A stretch of 64,000 bases of DNA, taken from contig CM072514.1 in NCBI GenBank assembly GCA_036898135.1, positions 84,861,768-84,925,767 on the forward strand, given 5' to 3'. The notes under the pieces were generated by a model. That model had not been told where the DNA came from. It searched no databases and was given only the letters and a program-made list of their open reading frames with translations. The translations under genes were made by a program, and so were the position numbers. The number at the start of each line of letters is the position of its first letter. Within the stretch, counting starts at the first letter, position 1. This DNA is from Oncomelania hupensis (taxonomy: Eukaryota > Mollusca > Gastropoda > Littorinimorpha > Pomatiopsidae). Below are positions 49,895 through 62,965 of the stretch, one piece after another.

Positions 49895-50047
49895 CAGCTG
49901 TAAGACTGTGTGTTTTTATAGCATTGTAGCGTTGGCTAAAACTAAATACATTCCCTGTAACCTTCATTCGGCGATTCCTTTACGTTCATTCGGCAATAAA
50001 ATATTGTATCATTGTACTATGTCTGTCTGTCTGTCTGTCCGTCTCTC

Positions 50048-50778
50048 TCACCCACCGCCGTAGCTCGGTGGTTTGAGCGTTCGCCTGGCACACAGATGAA
50101 CTCGGTTGGAATCCCGTGTTGGGCAAGATTTCAAAGGAAACATTTTCATTACCTACCTTAGCAGTATGATTGCTCTGATGGTTCCGCGTTTACTTCGGTC
50201 CCTATCTCCTATGTCTTCTTCCACCCCCGTTGGGGTGCCGGGGGTTTCAGTATAAATAGCATCCCCACTTTCTGGAAATTTAGGGCTTTAAATTCCCACT
50301 GTTGCTGTCTTTCATTCCTGCTCTGTTCTATCAATCTGCTATACTATCTTCTTCTTCGCTAGACCAGTCACCTACCTTTTTTTTTTCTTGAAAACTCTTC
50401 CGGAACAAGACTCCTTATTTGTGTATGAGGTCTGTTGGATCAGCTTGAGAATATTGGACGTTTTCTGCTAGGTGGTCACTAGGGCTTCCTATGATGTTAT
50501 TATTTAGCAATGTAGGCATTTATGTGTTTTGTTGATAATTTATAATGGGGTTTGTATTCTATTTTGTTTTTGTAAACGGGGGTTCGATAAATTAGAGCAC
50601 AGAGCCTCAGCGTCCCCTGCGTGGGATGTCTTTATTGTAAAGTGACTGGCTGGTGGAGAGCTTTCAGTTTTACCATTAGGGTTGTTTGGGCAGATCTTTT
50701 ATGCGGATTGGGGGTTGTCCGGTCCTGATTTGGCTCGGAAGAGTCCGCTGGACCTAAAGCAATAATCATGTAATGTAA
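50048..50778 (+). mobile_element. Family B retroposon with tRNA-like head
   Basis: Head: TAGCTCGGTGGTTTGAGC (box A-like) and GGTTGGAATCCC (box B-like), then about 600 bases matching the body at 46.0-46.6 kb (GTGCCGGGGGTTTCAGTATA ... GTCCGCTGGACCTAAAGCAA), ending in ATGTA pentamers. Either a long tRNA SINE or a SINE head next to a LINE 3' end. Confidence 0.6.
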
Positions 50779-50850
50779 TGTAATCTCCTCTTCCCCGACT
50801 GCCATATCGCCAATGGTGGGTGTAGACGTTAAACTTCAATGTTCATTCAT

Positions 50851-50963
<113 letters not shown>

Positions 50964-51179
50964 TACTCCTTCACACCGAAGGCAGTTAGGAATTGCATCG
51001 TGCTGCGGAATCAAATCAAGGACATTAGACAGTACGGGACTCCGCCAAATGATTTCATCCCTGCACTAGAACAACAAGCCCACAAAGAATTGGCAGCAGA
51101 CATAAGCTTCTTATTTCACATCTCAAGTAGACGTCAACACTCGTGGGAAAAAACCCAAAAGGCTCGATCAATATCGATC

Positions 51180-51279
51180 CACCTACACACTCACACCAAC
51201 ACCCCCACACACACCCACACACACTCACATACACACACGCACAGAGAGAGAGGGAGAGAGGGTCAGGGAGAGAGAGGGA

Positions 51280-51341
<62 letters not shown>
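51180..51341. repeat. (CA)n-rich then (GA)n microsatellite
   Basis: CACACC-type repeats to 51,242, then GAGAGG/GAGA repeats becoming pure GA at about 51,283-51,341. Confidence 0.93.
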
Positions 51342-51344
<3 letters not shown>

Positions 51345-51889
51345 ATATCCATCAGAGGATTTATGTGAGGGAGAAGTGACGAGAAAGGATGTGTGTGCGT
51401 ATTTGTGGGTGTGTGGGAAGGGAGGAAGGGAGTGCGCGCGCGCGCTGAGGGTAAGAGGTGCGTCTTGCGTAGGCCTTAGTTGGGTTTAGAAGAGGGAATG
51501 CGAGGTGAAGCTAAATAATTGTTTTTATTACAGACGCAGAAGAAAAGAAGAAGAAAAAAATAAAAGAAAGAAGGACAATTTTTCTATGGTAAGACAAACA
51601 AGATCGGGAGCCATTCAAATGTTCTTGTTTTTTCAGACACTCACTAACGTAGCTAAAAAATTTAAAACAAAAGAAACATTTCGTAAGTGCTAATTGTCGC
51701 GGGCCGGTTCTTATCGCAAGCATTCAACAGACTGAGCACTACAGCAAAACATGTTTAGCAAGGAATTGATCACAGCGACCTTAACCTTTGAAAATACAAT
51801 GGCACGGGAGATATCATGAGGTGGGGGAGGGGTGGAGGTGGGGCTGTCCACTAACCTAGGTAAGATTTTGTAAGAAGTTTGTACCAAAA

Positions 51890-51995
51890 GGCAGCAGTGG
51901 GCGCTTCGGGCGACTTGAGTTAGCTCTCGTATCGGCCAGTGCCTTGAGCAGCTCTTGAGCTGGAAAAGCGTTAAACAATAACGATTAAATGCATC
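51890..51995 (+). mobile_element. SINE-like repeat, copy 2 (family S, 3' part)
   Basis: Contains GGGCGACTTGAGTTAGCTCT and CCTTGAGCAGCTCTTGAGCT, then AAAGCGTTAAACAATAACG. Only the 3' half of the family S module is present. Confidence 0.7.
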
Positions 51996-52185
51996 AATAA
52001 ATAATTGTACAAAACCTGTTCAATGGATCTTGAGATATGGGGGAGCAAATGGACCGATTTCCCAATGGAACGACAGACCGACATTTGGCTCGTTGTGATT
52101 CCCGTCTCCTTCAAACAAGGGCCTTCTTATTTTAGATCTAGATAGAGCCCAGAATCATGCAGGTGGACGTTGAAGAGTTGTCACA

Positions 52186-52358
52186 CGAAGACAAGCTCCA
52201 TATGATGACTGGAATCAAAAACTATGTCCGAAGACAAGCTCCCTATGATGACTGGAATCAAAAACTATGTCCGAAGACAAGCTCCCTATGATGACTGGAA
52301 TCAAAAACTATGTCCGAAGACAAGCTCCCTATGATGACTGGAATCAAAAACTATGTCC
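52186..52358. repeat. 43-bp tandem repeat, four copies
   Basis: Unit begins CCGAAGACAAGCTCCCTATG and continues ATGACTGGAATCAAAAACTATGT. The first copy differs at two or three positions; the others are identical by eye. Confidence 0.95.
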
Positions 52359-52849
52359 TGCTCCCATTATATTGTTTGTTGTCAATTGTAAAATAGTCCT
52401 GAAGAGCTGCAGCGTTATTTTCCGTGGAAAGAGGTTTAATTTAAATATCTTTAAAAGCGAGGGAGTTCTTAAAGAGCACAGAAATTCCTGGTCATTATAA
52501 ACGAACCAATGATTCAAATGTTCAGCAGCCATTAGTGGCCGGTTAAACGTACAAAAGACGAATCAAATGGCAAATATAAACAGATAATCCATCACCCCTT
52601 GTGCTAGCTTAAAAAAGGCTAGAGTTTGAAATTGTATTTCCTAGACTGCTTTGAATGTGCAATAGAGGCTATGATGGTCAATTCCTTTTCTTTTGTGAGA
52701 CCTAGTCAGTGATCTATCAGCGTAATTATTCATTGTCTTATTGCGCCTCCCTCATGGACACGTAGCTTTTGGTTTACAAATGACAGTTTCGATGGCAACC
52801 CAACATATTTAACCTTCATCCGCATTCTCTCGCACGGATTTCAAAAGAC

Positions 52850-53098
52850 CTGACGCCTATGTTCTGGAGGGTGGGGCGTGGCAAGCTACTTGAATACGAC
52901 CAGCAAGCACTAGGTCCCTTTTCTCCATCATCCCTGGTCGCTTAGAACAGTGTTCAGTGGTCTCGTGCGTCATACGGTGCGTCACATGGTGCGTCATACG
53001 CAGCAAATGGGCGTCTCGGGTTTCTGTCAGACCCTTATCGGTCAGCGCCTTGGACACCTGTTGGGCTGGAGAACTGCTCTATAAAAATGATACAATAA
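52850..53098 (+). mobile_element. SINE-like repeat, copy 3 (family S)
   Basis: Full-length-looking: CTGACGCCTATGTTCTGGAG, CAAGCACTAGGTCCCTTTTC, GGGCGTCTCGGG, TATCGGTCAGCGCCTTGGAC, then a TATAAAAATGATACAATAAA tail. Contains three near-repeats of GTGCGTCATACG. Confidence 0.72.
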
Positions 53099-53280
53099 AT
53101 ACATACACACAATTATTTACTAATTTAGGCCTACTTGAACCAAACCCGCACATTTAGCAAATAGATGGTCACGCAGTCCAGAACGCCATAAAAAAAATAA
53201 TTGATTTCAAAACGCCTCAGGGTGGTTCGACAGGTTTAATGACACAGTCTTGACGTACACCATTGTTAAATGGAGAGGGA

Positions 53281-53399
<119 letters not shown>

Positions 53400-54299
53400 G
53401 CGACAGACAGAGACAGAGACAGAAAGACGACAGGTAGAGTAACGAGAGAGAGATAGGGAGAGACAGCAGGTAGAGAGCAACAAAAGACAGACAGAAAGAC
53501 AGACAGTATGTAGAGTAACAAGAGAGACAGACAGACCATATAAAGTGGAAGGCTTTTTTAGTATAACAATGTATCCAACCACCCATGTTCATCATAAGTT
53601 TGGACGTGCTACCAATTTTGCTATAGAGAACCCGCCACAGGCACCTCCACCACCCCTCCCTCCCTCCCACTATTGTAATAATTGCTCTTTGTGAATACAC
53701 CACACAAAACGTATTGCGACAAATCTGCTATCACAGATTGAATTGACTAATGTTAGGTGAGCATAGTCAAATTGTCTTGCGCCAATTGTTTTTGAGGCTT
53801 GAAAGAATAAACGTAGCCTAATCGTCGTGCAAGTTAAAGGAACATAAAGCGTTCGTTCCTTCGTTTTGTTCTGGCTTGGTTCCACGTAACTTTAGCTAAA
53901 TTGTTGTTTATGAAATCAACTAAAGTATTTGTCTCTAAATTATTCTCCGGTATGTGTATTCTTTTCGTTTCATTGCTTTGATTGTATCTTGCGTGAAGAA
54001 GGGTTTTTGATACATTGTTTGGTACATTTGCTAATGTTTCTTGTGTTTGTGTTTCTTTCTTTCCGCAGTATTTTACCACACATCGTCTAGCACAAGAAGC
54101 AGTTCATAGTCACGTATACAGAAATTAGTTGTCCCCATACTGATATGTACACACACATACGTATTATTATATGAGACGTTGACATTTTTCGTGAATGTTC
54201 TTTGACTACGAATAAATGAACTCTATGCTACTTCTGTGTTTCGTGTGCGTCATTACTTGACCAGGCCCTAAATTAATACGAGGCGTTTGACGAGCGAAT

Positions 54300-54388
54300 G
54301 GAAATAACCTTATCTATATATATAAGTGGAGCTATCACTTATAACCTATAACCTTATCTATATATATATAAGTGGAGCTATCACTTAA
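54300..54388. repeat. Two-copy direct repeat with TATA-like cores
   Basis: CCTTATCTATATATATAAG then TGGAGCTATCACTTA occurs twice, about 47 bases apart. Each copy has a TATATATAAG string that could act as a TATA box. No downstream gene is evident. Confidence 0.55.
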
Positions 54389-57024
54389 GGCTGTTTCTGC
54401 CATCAGTGAGACGCTCTGTACACCTTTAGTAAACACGATGTTGCAGAAATTCGTCTCATATTTTGCAGACGAGCAGGCATCGTTGGCCAGAGGCAGGAGG
54501 AAGACCACTAAGCGTCAACCCTGACATTCGGCCTGCAGTGGAGCATCTAGCACTGAGCTACGATAGCCCTATAGTCTACAACCAAGGAGGAGACACCATC
54601 ACCACACCTCAAACTGCAGTTAAGTGATACCGAAAGCGTGCACCCACACTGACATAGAAGGACTGTCCGGTAGTCCACTCTCCTGAAACCAACATTAGGC
54701 CAACCAGAACAAATAGCCCAATGATGAGACATTAGCAAATATCAAGAACAGTAGCAGCATAGACCCATCAAGGAACGAACTATTCGAAGTGAATTTGGAC
54801 ATTTAAGTTAATAGAGTGTTTAGAGAATTTTGTATAGAGTAGAAGAAATAAATGTGTGATATTTACTGTAAACAAGAGGCTGGGCTATCTATGTTTCATA
54901 GCCGTGCGAGAGCTAGTGTGTCAGTGAATCTTTACCATTTTCTCCTTATCTCTATAACCTTATGTGTGCGACACAGACCGAGCTAAACTTATAAATGTAT
55001 TGTAAGCTACAGGCTTACTGTGAAGTAACTTCTTAAGACATGTGTGATAAACTGATGCGCTATCTATCTCCTGATGAAACTATGTCATGACAGTGATACT
55101 TGAAAAACTGATTAACCTGGTGTGTAGATGATGCCATTCTTCTATTGTAAATTATATGCAGAAACTGAATATCGCAAGAAAGACATGATGCGCGAAGCAT
55201 GAAGCAAATGTAGATCAATTTGTTATTATTGCATGTGTAATTTTATTCCAAACAAATTCTAAATTATGGGATTTGAGTGGAACTTATAATATGCGTTGCT
55301 GAATACGTTATCGATCTGAAATGAAAATAACTTGTGATTTGTAACAAGTTCAAACAGATCGATAATAATTAGATTTGCATGTTGTTTGTTGAAGTTATCT
55401 AGTTCATTCTTTAACTATTTTACTTGTCTGTTAGTATTACTAAAGAATTACCTTGATTGTAACCAGCCAACAACAGAAGATCGACGGAAATAAGCTTAGT
55501 CTTCATTGTAGAATGTGCATGCAACCGAGTTTCTGCTATGACGTTGCATATACAAGCTATTTTGACGTAGACATGGTAAATGACGTCATGCGATTCTTTT
55601 AGAGATGCGCGTTCTTCAACGTGAAGACGGAATCTGAATTCGTGTAACTTATTTTATTTCCTTGCATTTTTGGAAGTCGGGAAAGTTTTAAATCCGCGAT
55701 AGTGGAATAATAATTTAGGAAATATTATTTCTGTGCTTGACATCATCGCGAGAAGTTTTTTTGTCTGTGTTGCCACGGTATTGTTTACGTTGCCACGGCA
55801 CTACGATTGTCGTCATTGCAGAGCTAGATAACTGAATCTTGTTGGAACCTTTTTGTCCACGTTTCTCAGGTAATCGTAGTTGTTTTGCTCAGTTTCCCCG
55901 GCGATGATAGATTTTGCAATGATTGCCAATCGCGGTTGTTGCTGTTTTTGGCTGGAAGAAAACTTATAAAAGTAGAGAAAGGATTTAGGAGAGATTTAGG
56001 TGGTTCACCCGTCCCCTATAGTGCCTATACGCTTAATGTGTCCGGGGACGTAAATTTACTCAAAAAAAAAGAAAAAAAAAGAAGGAGAGATTCCTGCTGC
56101 TAGGCTTAGGATTTTTCTCTTGATTCTTGAGACACGTTACCTGTTGCAGGTAAAGTTTAGTTTTCCGTAGGTGACGCGCTGATAAATATGCTGTGTCATG
56201 TCTATAACCATTAGGGTTGCGCGTCATCCGATATTACATGTTTGGTTACGCCACGGTAATATCGGTGTAGTTCTATACGTGTTGTTTGGTTACGCCACTG
56301 CACGTCGTAGGGTCCTTATCAAACTTATTAGGCACCTTCGTGCAAGCTGCTTATAAGTTTGATAAGATGAATAGGTAACAAAACTAAACACGCATCACAC
56401 GAATAACGATAGGAAATGTAGGGATTTTGATCTGTCTTTATTTCTAGTCTTTCTTTCTCTATCGTGTTAGTTTCATTTTGTGCAACGTTTTTGGGGCTTG
56501 TGAACCAGTAAAACATAGGCCTATATGTTGTGCCCTGTTGTGGTGTTCTTTCTTCTTATGATTGTAATGATGCACATGGATAATTGCACAATGTCAATGT
56601 AAAAATATAAATTGGAAAATAATAACTACAAAGAAGCTGTACAAAATGTTTCCAGAGGTTGCAAGGTTGAGTCTGTGTGAACTCTGTCGAATTTTCTAAG
56701 TGTTATCTGTTGAATTCGTTAGCTTTTCTCGTCTATTCATTCATTCTTCTATCAAATCTATCAAACTTGAGTAGATCGAGTGCGTTGATTATCGAGGCCA
56801 TTCCTGACAAGAACAACGCTGGACAGTTAGCGCGGCCGATCTCTCACACCGTAACTACGGTGCAGGAAGGCTTACAGTATTAAGATTAGTCATAGGGTGA
56901 TTACACTAACCGATCCCCACAGACAAAGACGAGTGGGTAATAGCATTCCATTGTGCAGAGCCCAGTAACAATAGACCCACCGTCACAATCAGGATCTCGA
57001 GGACGTGCGATGAATGCGTGCGCG
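54389..57024. other. No recognisable gene
   Basis: Unique-looking DNA with short frames only. It includes two copies of TTTGGTTACGCCAC near 56,245 and 56,290 and related GTTGCCACGG motifs near 55,775-55,800. It may hold eroded repeat or regulatory sequence; I see no exon of MCM2 in it. Confidence 0.5.
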
Positions 57025-57070
57025 CACAGACTAGACCTTGGTTTACACTCTCATCCGAATGAGTAAGGAG
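57025..57070. repeat. 45-bp module shared with 1801-1846
   Basis: CAGACTAGACCTTGGTTTAC followed by ACTCTCATCCGAATGAGTAA. Confidence 0.6.
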
Positions 57071-57928
57071 CTCTTGCCTGTGCATCAAGGTGATGGTATT
57101 TGTTACGATTGAGACGCGCACAACAGATCCGATCATTTTGTTTTGCAAAGCGTGCAATAACAAGAGTGTATTTACCTTTGATTTGATTTTGCGTTGTTGC
57201 TAGAAGAAGCTTTGTATAATGTTAATAATTTTCGTCGGTCGATATTGTTGAGAAATTTCCGGAATTACTTGTTTACTATCGAACGAAGCTTCCGGAAAAG
57301 TCTGGTGAATAGCTAAGCGCTTCTTCTAACATAAAGTACATTCTATGACGTAAAACAGTGCATAGTTCCGGTGACGAGACTTATTTTGATAGGGTGTTAT
57401 TGCGTCCTGCAGGAATGTACTTTAAAAAAAGAAAAAAAACTTTTTTTCCCCCAAAACATAGCTATACATTTTCCAGTATTTCCATCCAGGAAATTCAACA
57501 CTATGGCCTTAAAAAGTGCCATTTTTCTTTTCCTTCGGGGGGCTTCGACCACCTAAACCACCCCACCAGGGCTTTGCCCCTGGACCCCACAGGGGCCTAG
57601 GCGGCCCCTAGACCCCGGCCAAACTTCAGAGATTTTTTTTTCAAATTTCTGCAGTCTGTGTTATCTCTGATTCCATCTCCCTTTGATGAAAGCAACCCAG
57701 ATTGTTCCATCGTCTGACACTTGGTCATATATCTTCTTAGGTCTTACATCAGCGAGCTGCATGTGTCATATCATATTAAAACTGGTTAGCTTTTGATGTT
57801 TATATGAATGCAAACTAAGTAAAAAAAAAAAAAAAGAAGACTTCAATAAAAATAAAAAAAATTAAAATAAAAAAAATGTTGCCAGCAGAATTACCTTTTG
57901 AACTGAAAACTTGTGTTGGTGGTTTTAG

Positions 57929-58093
57929 CCTCAGAGTTTTGAGGGTGACACTACAAGCTCCGTGGAAGCTTTGCCCCAAGAACTGTTGAAGAAGTACATC
58001 ATCTACGCCAAGGAGAAGGTCCATCCCAAACTGCACCAGATGGACCAGGACAAGATCGCTAAGATGTACTCCGATCTGCGTCGTGAGTCTATG
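57929..58093 (+). CDS. MCM2, fourth-from-last coding exon
   Basis: Acceptor GGTTTTAG (an alternative AG lies 6 bases later, same phase) and donor ATG|GTAAGG. Fifty-five codons, phase 0 at both ends. Contains [20 protein letters not shown] and [20 protein letters not shown], which match the region after the AAA+ core of the replicative helicase subunit MCM2 very closely. MCM2 is part of the MCM2-7 ring loaded at origins. The upstream exons coding the N-terminal domain and the ATPase are not seen in the preceding 10 kb. Confidence 0.95.
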
Positions 58094-58657
58094 GTAAGGA
58101 GGAAAAAATTCTTGTCAGACCCAAGCTTTGTTTTATAAGAAATGTGTGAATTGACGTCAATTGAGGCTATACAATTTAGTTGTTTTTTTGTTCCTTCTAT
58201 GCAGACTGGCTTAAAATTTTTACCCAGAGAGGAATTTGTGGAGTAGAAATTAAATCTTGTAGGGTTGAGAATTACCTGTTGATGAGCTGTCCTAAACATC
58301 GATAGGAGAATTCTTGTGACTTCAACTGCAGCAAATTGGAATATGTTACGCAATTTCATTGTTAAATTTGTTAACTGACAACTATAGAAACTGAGCAATC
58401 TATCAAAGCAGACGCACATTTTGTTTTTACAAATATTGAAGAGATGACGCTTTGCATTTCACCAGATCTACAAGTAGATCTTTGCATTAACACCCTAAAA
58501 ACGACACAAAAACCAAAACCAATCCAGAAAGTTTGCCATGAACTTTGCTACCAAAAAAATCGATGCAAATTTTAAGAAAAAAAAGTTTGTCTTGACGTTT
58601 GCTCCTGCGTTTATTACGTAATAATATAATAACAATAATTAAATTGACTGTTTTAGC

Positions 58658-58659
<2 letters not shown>

Positions 58660-58683
<24 letters not shown>
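58660..58683. repeat. Poly(T) run
   Basis: A run of at least 24 T in the MCM2 intron. Confidence 0.9.
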
Positions 58684-58688
<5 letters not shown>

Positions 58689-58790
58689 TGGAAAATTAGC
58701 AGATGTTTTTCACGTTTTTGCAACTGTTGAGAACTTATCTTTCCTTTTGGAACTTTCCTCAAGAGTAGTACAATCAATGTTGCATTTTAG

Positions 58791-59171
<381 letters not shown>

Positions 59172-59219
59172 TAAAAAGTTTGATTTCCCCCCACCCCTCC
59201 CCCTTCTTTTGTTTTGCAG

Positions 59220-59375
59220 ACCTTCAGCCGCTACTTGTCCTTCAAGAAGGATACTCACCAACTGCTGCTCTTCCTGCTAAAGCAGTTAGCGCAGGACCAG
59301 TCTGCCTACCAGCGTAGTCGCTACGGCACACAGCAAGATTCAGTCCAGATTGCAGAAAAGGACCTAGCTGACAAG
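59220..59375 (+). CDS. MCM2, second-from-last coding exon
   Basis: Fifty-two codons, phase 0, between TTTTGCAG and AAG|GTAAGG. Encodes TFSRYLSFKKDTHQLLLFLL and QRSRYGTQQDSVQIAEKDLA, part of the C-terminal winged-helix region. Confidence 0.95.
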
Positions 59376-59387
59376 GTAAGGACATTA

Positions 59388-59625
59388 AAGACCCTGACGC
59401 TCATGTCCTAGACGGGCGAGTGCCAGCTACACAAAGAACCCCCAGTAAGCACTTGGTCCCTTCCCCTACATCCCCGGTCGCCCAAGGTTGGGCTCAGTTG
59501 TCTTGGCATCTGACAATGTACCAAAGTGAGCAAGTGGGCGCCTCACGTGGCTGGAGTTAGATGTTCCTCTATCGGATCAGGGCCTTGATCAGCTCTTGAC
59601 AAAAGTGCTATATTATAACAAGGAA
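59388..59625 (+). mobile_element. SINE-like repeat, copy 4 (family S), in an MCM2 intron
   Basis: Begins about 12 bases after the 5' splice site: CCTGACGCTCATGTCCTAGA, GTAAGCACTTGGTCCCTTCC, GGGCGCCTCACG, TATCGGATCAGGGCCTTGAT, AGCTCTTGAC and an AT-rich tail. Confidence 0.72.
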
Positions 59626-60198
59626 ATAAAAGATGCATTCCCTGAAATAAAATTTAAAATCCAATTTCAACGATAACTAAGGCGCCGCATTTGTAAAAAA
59701 TGCACAAAGACGTTCATCCCCTGAAATTAAAAAAAGAAATAATAAATCACAAGAACATTATGAACAAAAGTAAATAAAAGATCAACTTTTTTGTTTGTTT
59801 TGAAATTCTCATTGCGGGAGATAAGTGTAAAAAGAGATGAACTGAACTTGCCAAAAATTAAAGAATATAACAAAAACAACACAAGCTTCAATTTTAATCC
59901 ATAAACACGTGTACTTGCAATCGTGTGGATTGTTTTAACTATTATGATGAGTCCTGACTTCATTCGGATAGATTTTAGCCAACTCCGTTAGGCGCACTGT
60001 CATAATAATACATTGATTTTCCAAGCGTGCATCTCTCTTTGTAGTCTGTAAAGTTATGGTACTTAAGATTCTTTGCCGCCGCAGGTTATCATTGCAGTGA
60101 TTACAATGTTTTTTTGTGGTGGCAGTGGGAAAAATGTTATTGTTGGAGCATTGTGGAGATTTAGACTAAAATTCGATTTGTTTGTTTTGGTTTTCCAG

Positions 60199-60309
60199 GC
60201 CCGGCAGATCAACATCATGAACCTGTCATCATTCTACGACAGTGATTTGTTCAAGGCAAATCACTTCACTTTGGATAACAAACGCAAGCTTATCATCCAG
60301 ACTTTGTAG
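60199..60309 (+). CDS. MCM2, last coding exon
   Basis: Acceptor GGTTTTCCAG. Thirty-six codons plus TAG. Encodes [20 protein letters not shown] and then [16 protein letters not shown], the usual MCM2 C-terminus. With the three exons before it, 204 residues of MCM2 are in the window. Confidence 0.95.
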   Translation, partial: ARQINIMNLSSFYDSDLFKANHFTLDNKRKLIIQTL

Positions 60310-61040
60310 AGGAGGGGCACCTTTGGTGTGTTTGAAGAAGAATTATTGGATTCCCAGCCCCAGGTCACCCTAAAAAACATAGAAATTTGGGGGTGTACCA
60401 CTCTTGAGGTGTTTGAAGAATAAGATGCTCTGGATTATCAATCTGGCTATGTTTCTGAGAGATGGTCTTGAACCGAGAGGGGATCTTTGTAGCTGGAAAC
60501 TGGTTATTTCAAAGAAAGCTGTCATGGGGTCATGCTAGAAATGTGAGTTAGATGTACTTTGTTGTTGTTTCAATTTTTGTTCATCAGATTAACATAGTTG
60601 TACTGATGTAAATTATTGGAATAACATTTGGTCTACTTTATGTACTTAAAATGGTGGCATGCAAATTCTACATAAAAAGGATTAGGGAACAAGAATTGCA
60701 GATCAAATATATCTGGATGGCTTTACAGCAAAACCAGAATTTGGGCCATGTGTTTAGCATTCTTGATTATAAAAAAAACTTGCAGGAAATATACAGGAAT
60801 TTTAATCATCAGCTAAATGGCTTGGTCATCGCTTTTTGGGGAAAAAAAATTTAAATTGTATTTTATAGGAAAGTGTTATTAAATGTCCCAAATAGTACTA
60901 AAGATATTGTTGATTATGAACATAATTTGTGGACGATGTGCTGACATTGCATTGTAGGCATATTTGTATTCCCTGCTTGCAACCCTGCCCCATCCAGCCA
61001 GCTCTCATATAAATTGTATTGTACAGATATGTTTCATTTA
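60310..61040 (+). other. MCM2 3' untranslated region, extent uncertain
   Basis: No gene. A short local repeat (GGTGTGTTTGAAGAAGAAT and AGGTGTTTGAAGAATAAG) follows the stop. No AATAAA is seen before 61,040; one occurs at about 61,614. The 3' end is therefore undetermined. Confidence 0.4.
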
Positions 61041-61044
61041 TTGC

Positions 61045-61250
61045 GCATGGGGCCGGGTAGCTCAGTTGGTAAGAGCGTCTTGCTAGTAACCGAACGGTCG
61101 CTGGTTCGAATCCCGGATTGGTCAACGTGTGATCATATTATTTTCCCCTTGACCAACAACTGGCCCGCTGGTGTCAGTATAAATTCGTCCAGTAGTCACC
61201 TATATGCGAAAGTGTCGTGTGACTATAATCTACAAACAACAACATTTATT
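61045..61250 (+). mobile_element. tRNA-derived SINE
   Basis: The tRNA-like head has TAGCTCAGTTGGTAAGAGC (D arm and box A) and GGTTCGAATCCCG (T arm and box B). The acceptor and T stems do not pair properly, so it is not a working tRNA. The body has CTGGTGTCAGTATAAATTCG, similar to the CAGTATAAAT stretch in family B. It ends in ACAAACAACAACA. Confidence 0.7.
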
Positions 61251-62965
61251 GATGCAAGTGGAATGCAGTTTCATTCATATATATATATATAGTTCGTGTA
61301 AAAAAAAAAATTGGGGGAAGATGAAATTCTGCATTTCTACATTTAGAAAATGTGTGCCATTTAGTCAGCAAAGTATAACAATTTTGGAAAATTCTGTGCC
61401 TTAGTCATCCTGTCGGTGAAAAAGGTGCTGTTTGTATTTTCTGGCTAAAATACCACTTCCCCCTTACACAATTTTGTGTCTTGTTTTTGTTGTTGAACAC
61501 ACATTGCATTTGTTGTGATTGTATAGTTGTACTTGCCATGTGTAAAAAACATGTTGTGTGATAAGGCTATGTCAGGAAATGTAATGTCGCAGTGTGTGAA
61601 ATGAACTTGGTGAAATAAATGACCGCTTGCCTGTATTGGGTTGCGGTGGAATTCTACACTTAAGCGGTCAGCCCGCTCAAAAACAACTCTGATCTTAATG
61701 GGAATGTCAAGAGGCTGATTTGCAGGCATACAGTTAAACACGGGCTATGCTTGATAAGAGCTCTTGAAACTAGTAATGTCAGTCACCTGTTTAACATTTG
61801 GAGTACTGTTGGTGGTGCGTGAATCATGGTTGTCAAGCATACAGGGAGTGAATGACACTGATGTGTTCAGGCTGATTTTGTATTCATACAGAAACATTGG
61901 TTGATGACGATTGCCATGTTGGTAGCCAGGGTCTAGTGATAACTCCAGCGTCACACAAGTGTTTTAGTGGATATAGCCTATTATGTTTGTAATATTTTCA
62001 TAAAATGAGGATGGACAATGCGGGTGGAACTATGTGTGTACACATTGGACTTTATTGTTTTTGATTTATTTGACAAGTGGAAAAAAGATTTAAAATTTCA
62101 AAAAAAGAAAAGTTTTTTTTTTTTCCAAAATGGCTGCAGAGAATTAATTTGAACATATGAATAATAATATAAATGTATACTTTACTGTGTATTTCATGAC
62201 TGTTAAAAAAAAGTATAAAAGCAGAACTAAAACTATTGCAATGACGAACAGAAGTACAGCATCATTTCCAAAGGGTTTTATTATCAAATACGGCAAGATC
62301 CCATTTGCTCATTACATTGACTGTTATGAACAAAATCCTATTCTATCATTACATGTAATTTAATATAATTATACCACATTTTCAACATGCTGACGAAGTA
62401 CATAATTTTCTCTTGGTAGAGCAATTTCATGAACATTCTCGGCACTTATACAAAACTAAACATTTGTCATCACTTTCAACTTTAATAACCCCAAAATGTT
62501 TGCCCAGGCCCAATTTTGACCCAAAAGCTTCTAAAACAAAATTCGTTAAATATCAAACAGCTTCCAAAATATCACGACAAAAGTTGCTTATTAATATACA
62601 CTTTATTTGGGTCTATTGATCGCAGTTATTTCCCTTTAACAATACCTTCCATTTTCATCACCACATTTGGCAAAGACTAAAATGTATTCTATGAAGACCA
62701 TTTTCAATTAAACAGAACCATTTCTTTTCCTGATGAATGTTAAATAATCGTACTTGGGGGTTAACATTTTCATGAAATTAACAACTAAATTTATGTTCAC
62801 ATTCCAAAAAAAAATTCAGCTCTTAAAATTTAATTCATGTATTACTGAATTTGATGAGATAGTGCAAATTTTTAATTCACCTAAACTAGTGACGATCATT
62901 TTTTTTTTCTGCAACATTTAACGTAAAAATAATTTATTAACTTTTTAACACCCAACAATTTACAT
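61251..62965. other. No recognisable gene
   Basis: AT-rich DNA with several short frames; nothing resembling a known protein, RNA gene or long repeat. Confidence 0.55.

Noticed and set aside
50050..50120. A second possible tRNA gene
   Set aside because: Degenerate arms and an attached family B body; better read as a SINE head.
55885..56103. 72-codon frame ending in a Lys/Arg-rich stretch
   Set aside because: The basic end comes from an A-rich run; no family, splice or promoter support.
57157..57320. A 150-bp MITE suggested by AGAAGAAGC and GCTTCTTCT near its ends
   Set aside because: The inverted match is short and interrupted, and no target duplication is visible.
61045..61125. A possible functional tRNA gene
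   Set aside because: Box A and box B are good, but the acceptor and T stems do not pair and a SINE body follows.
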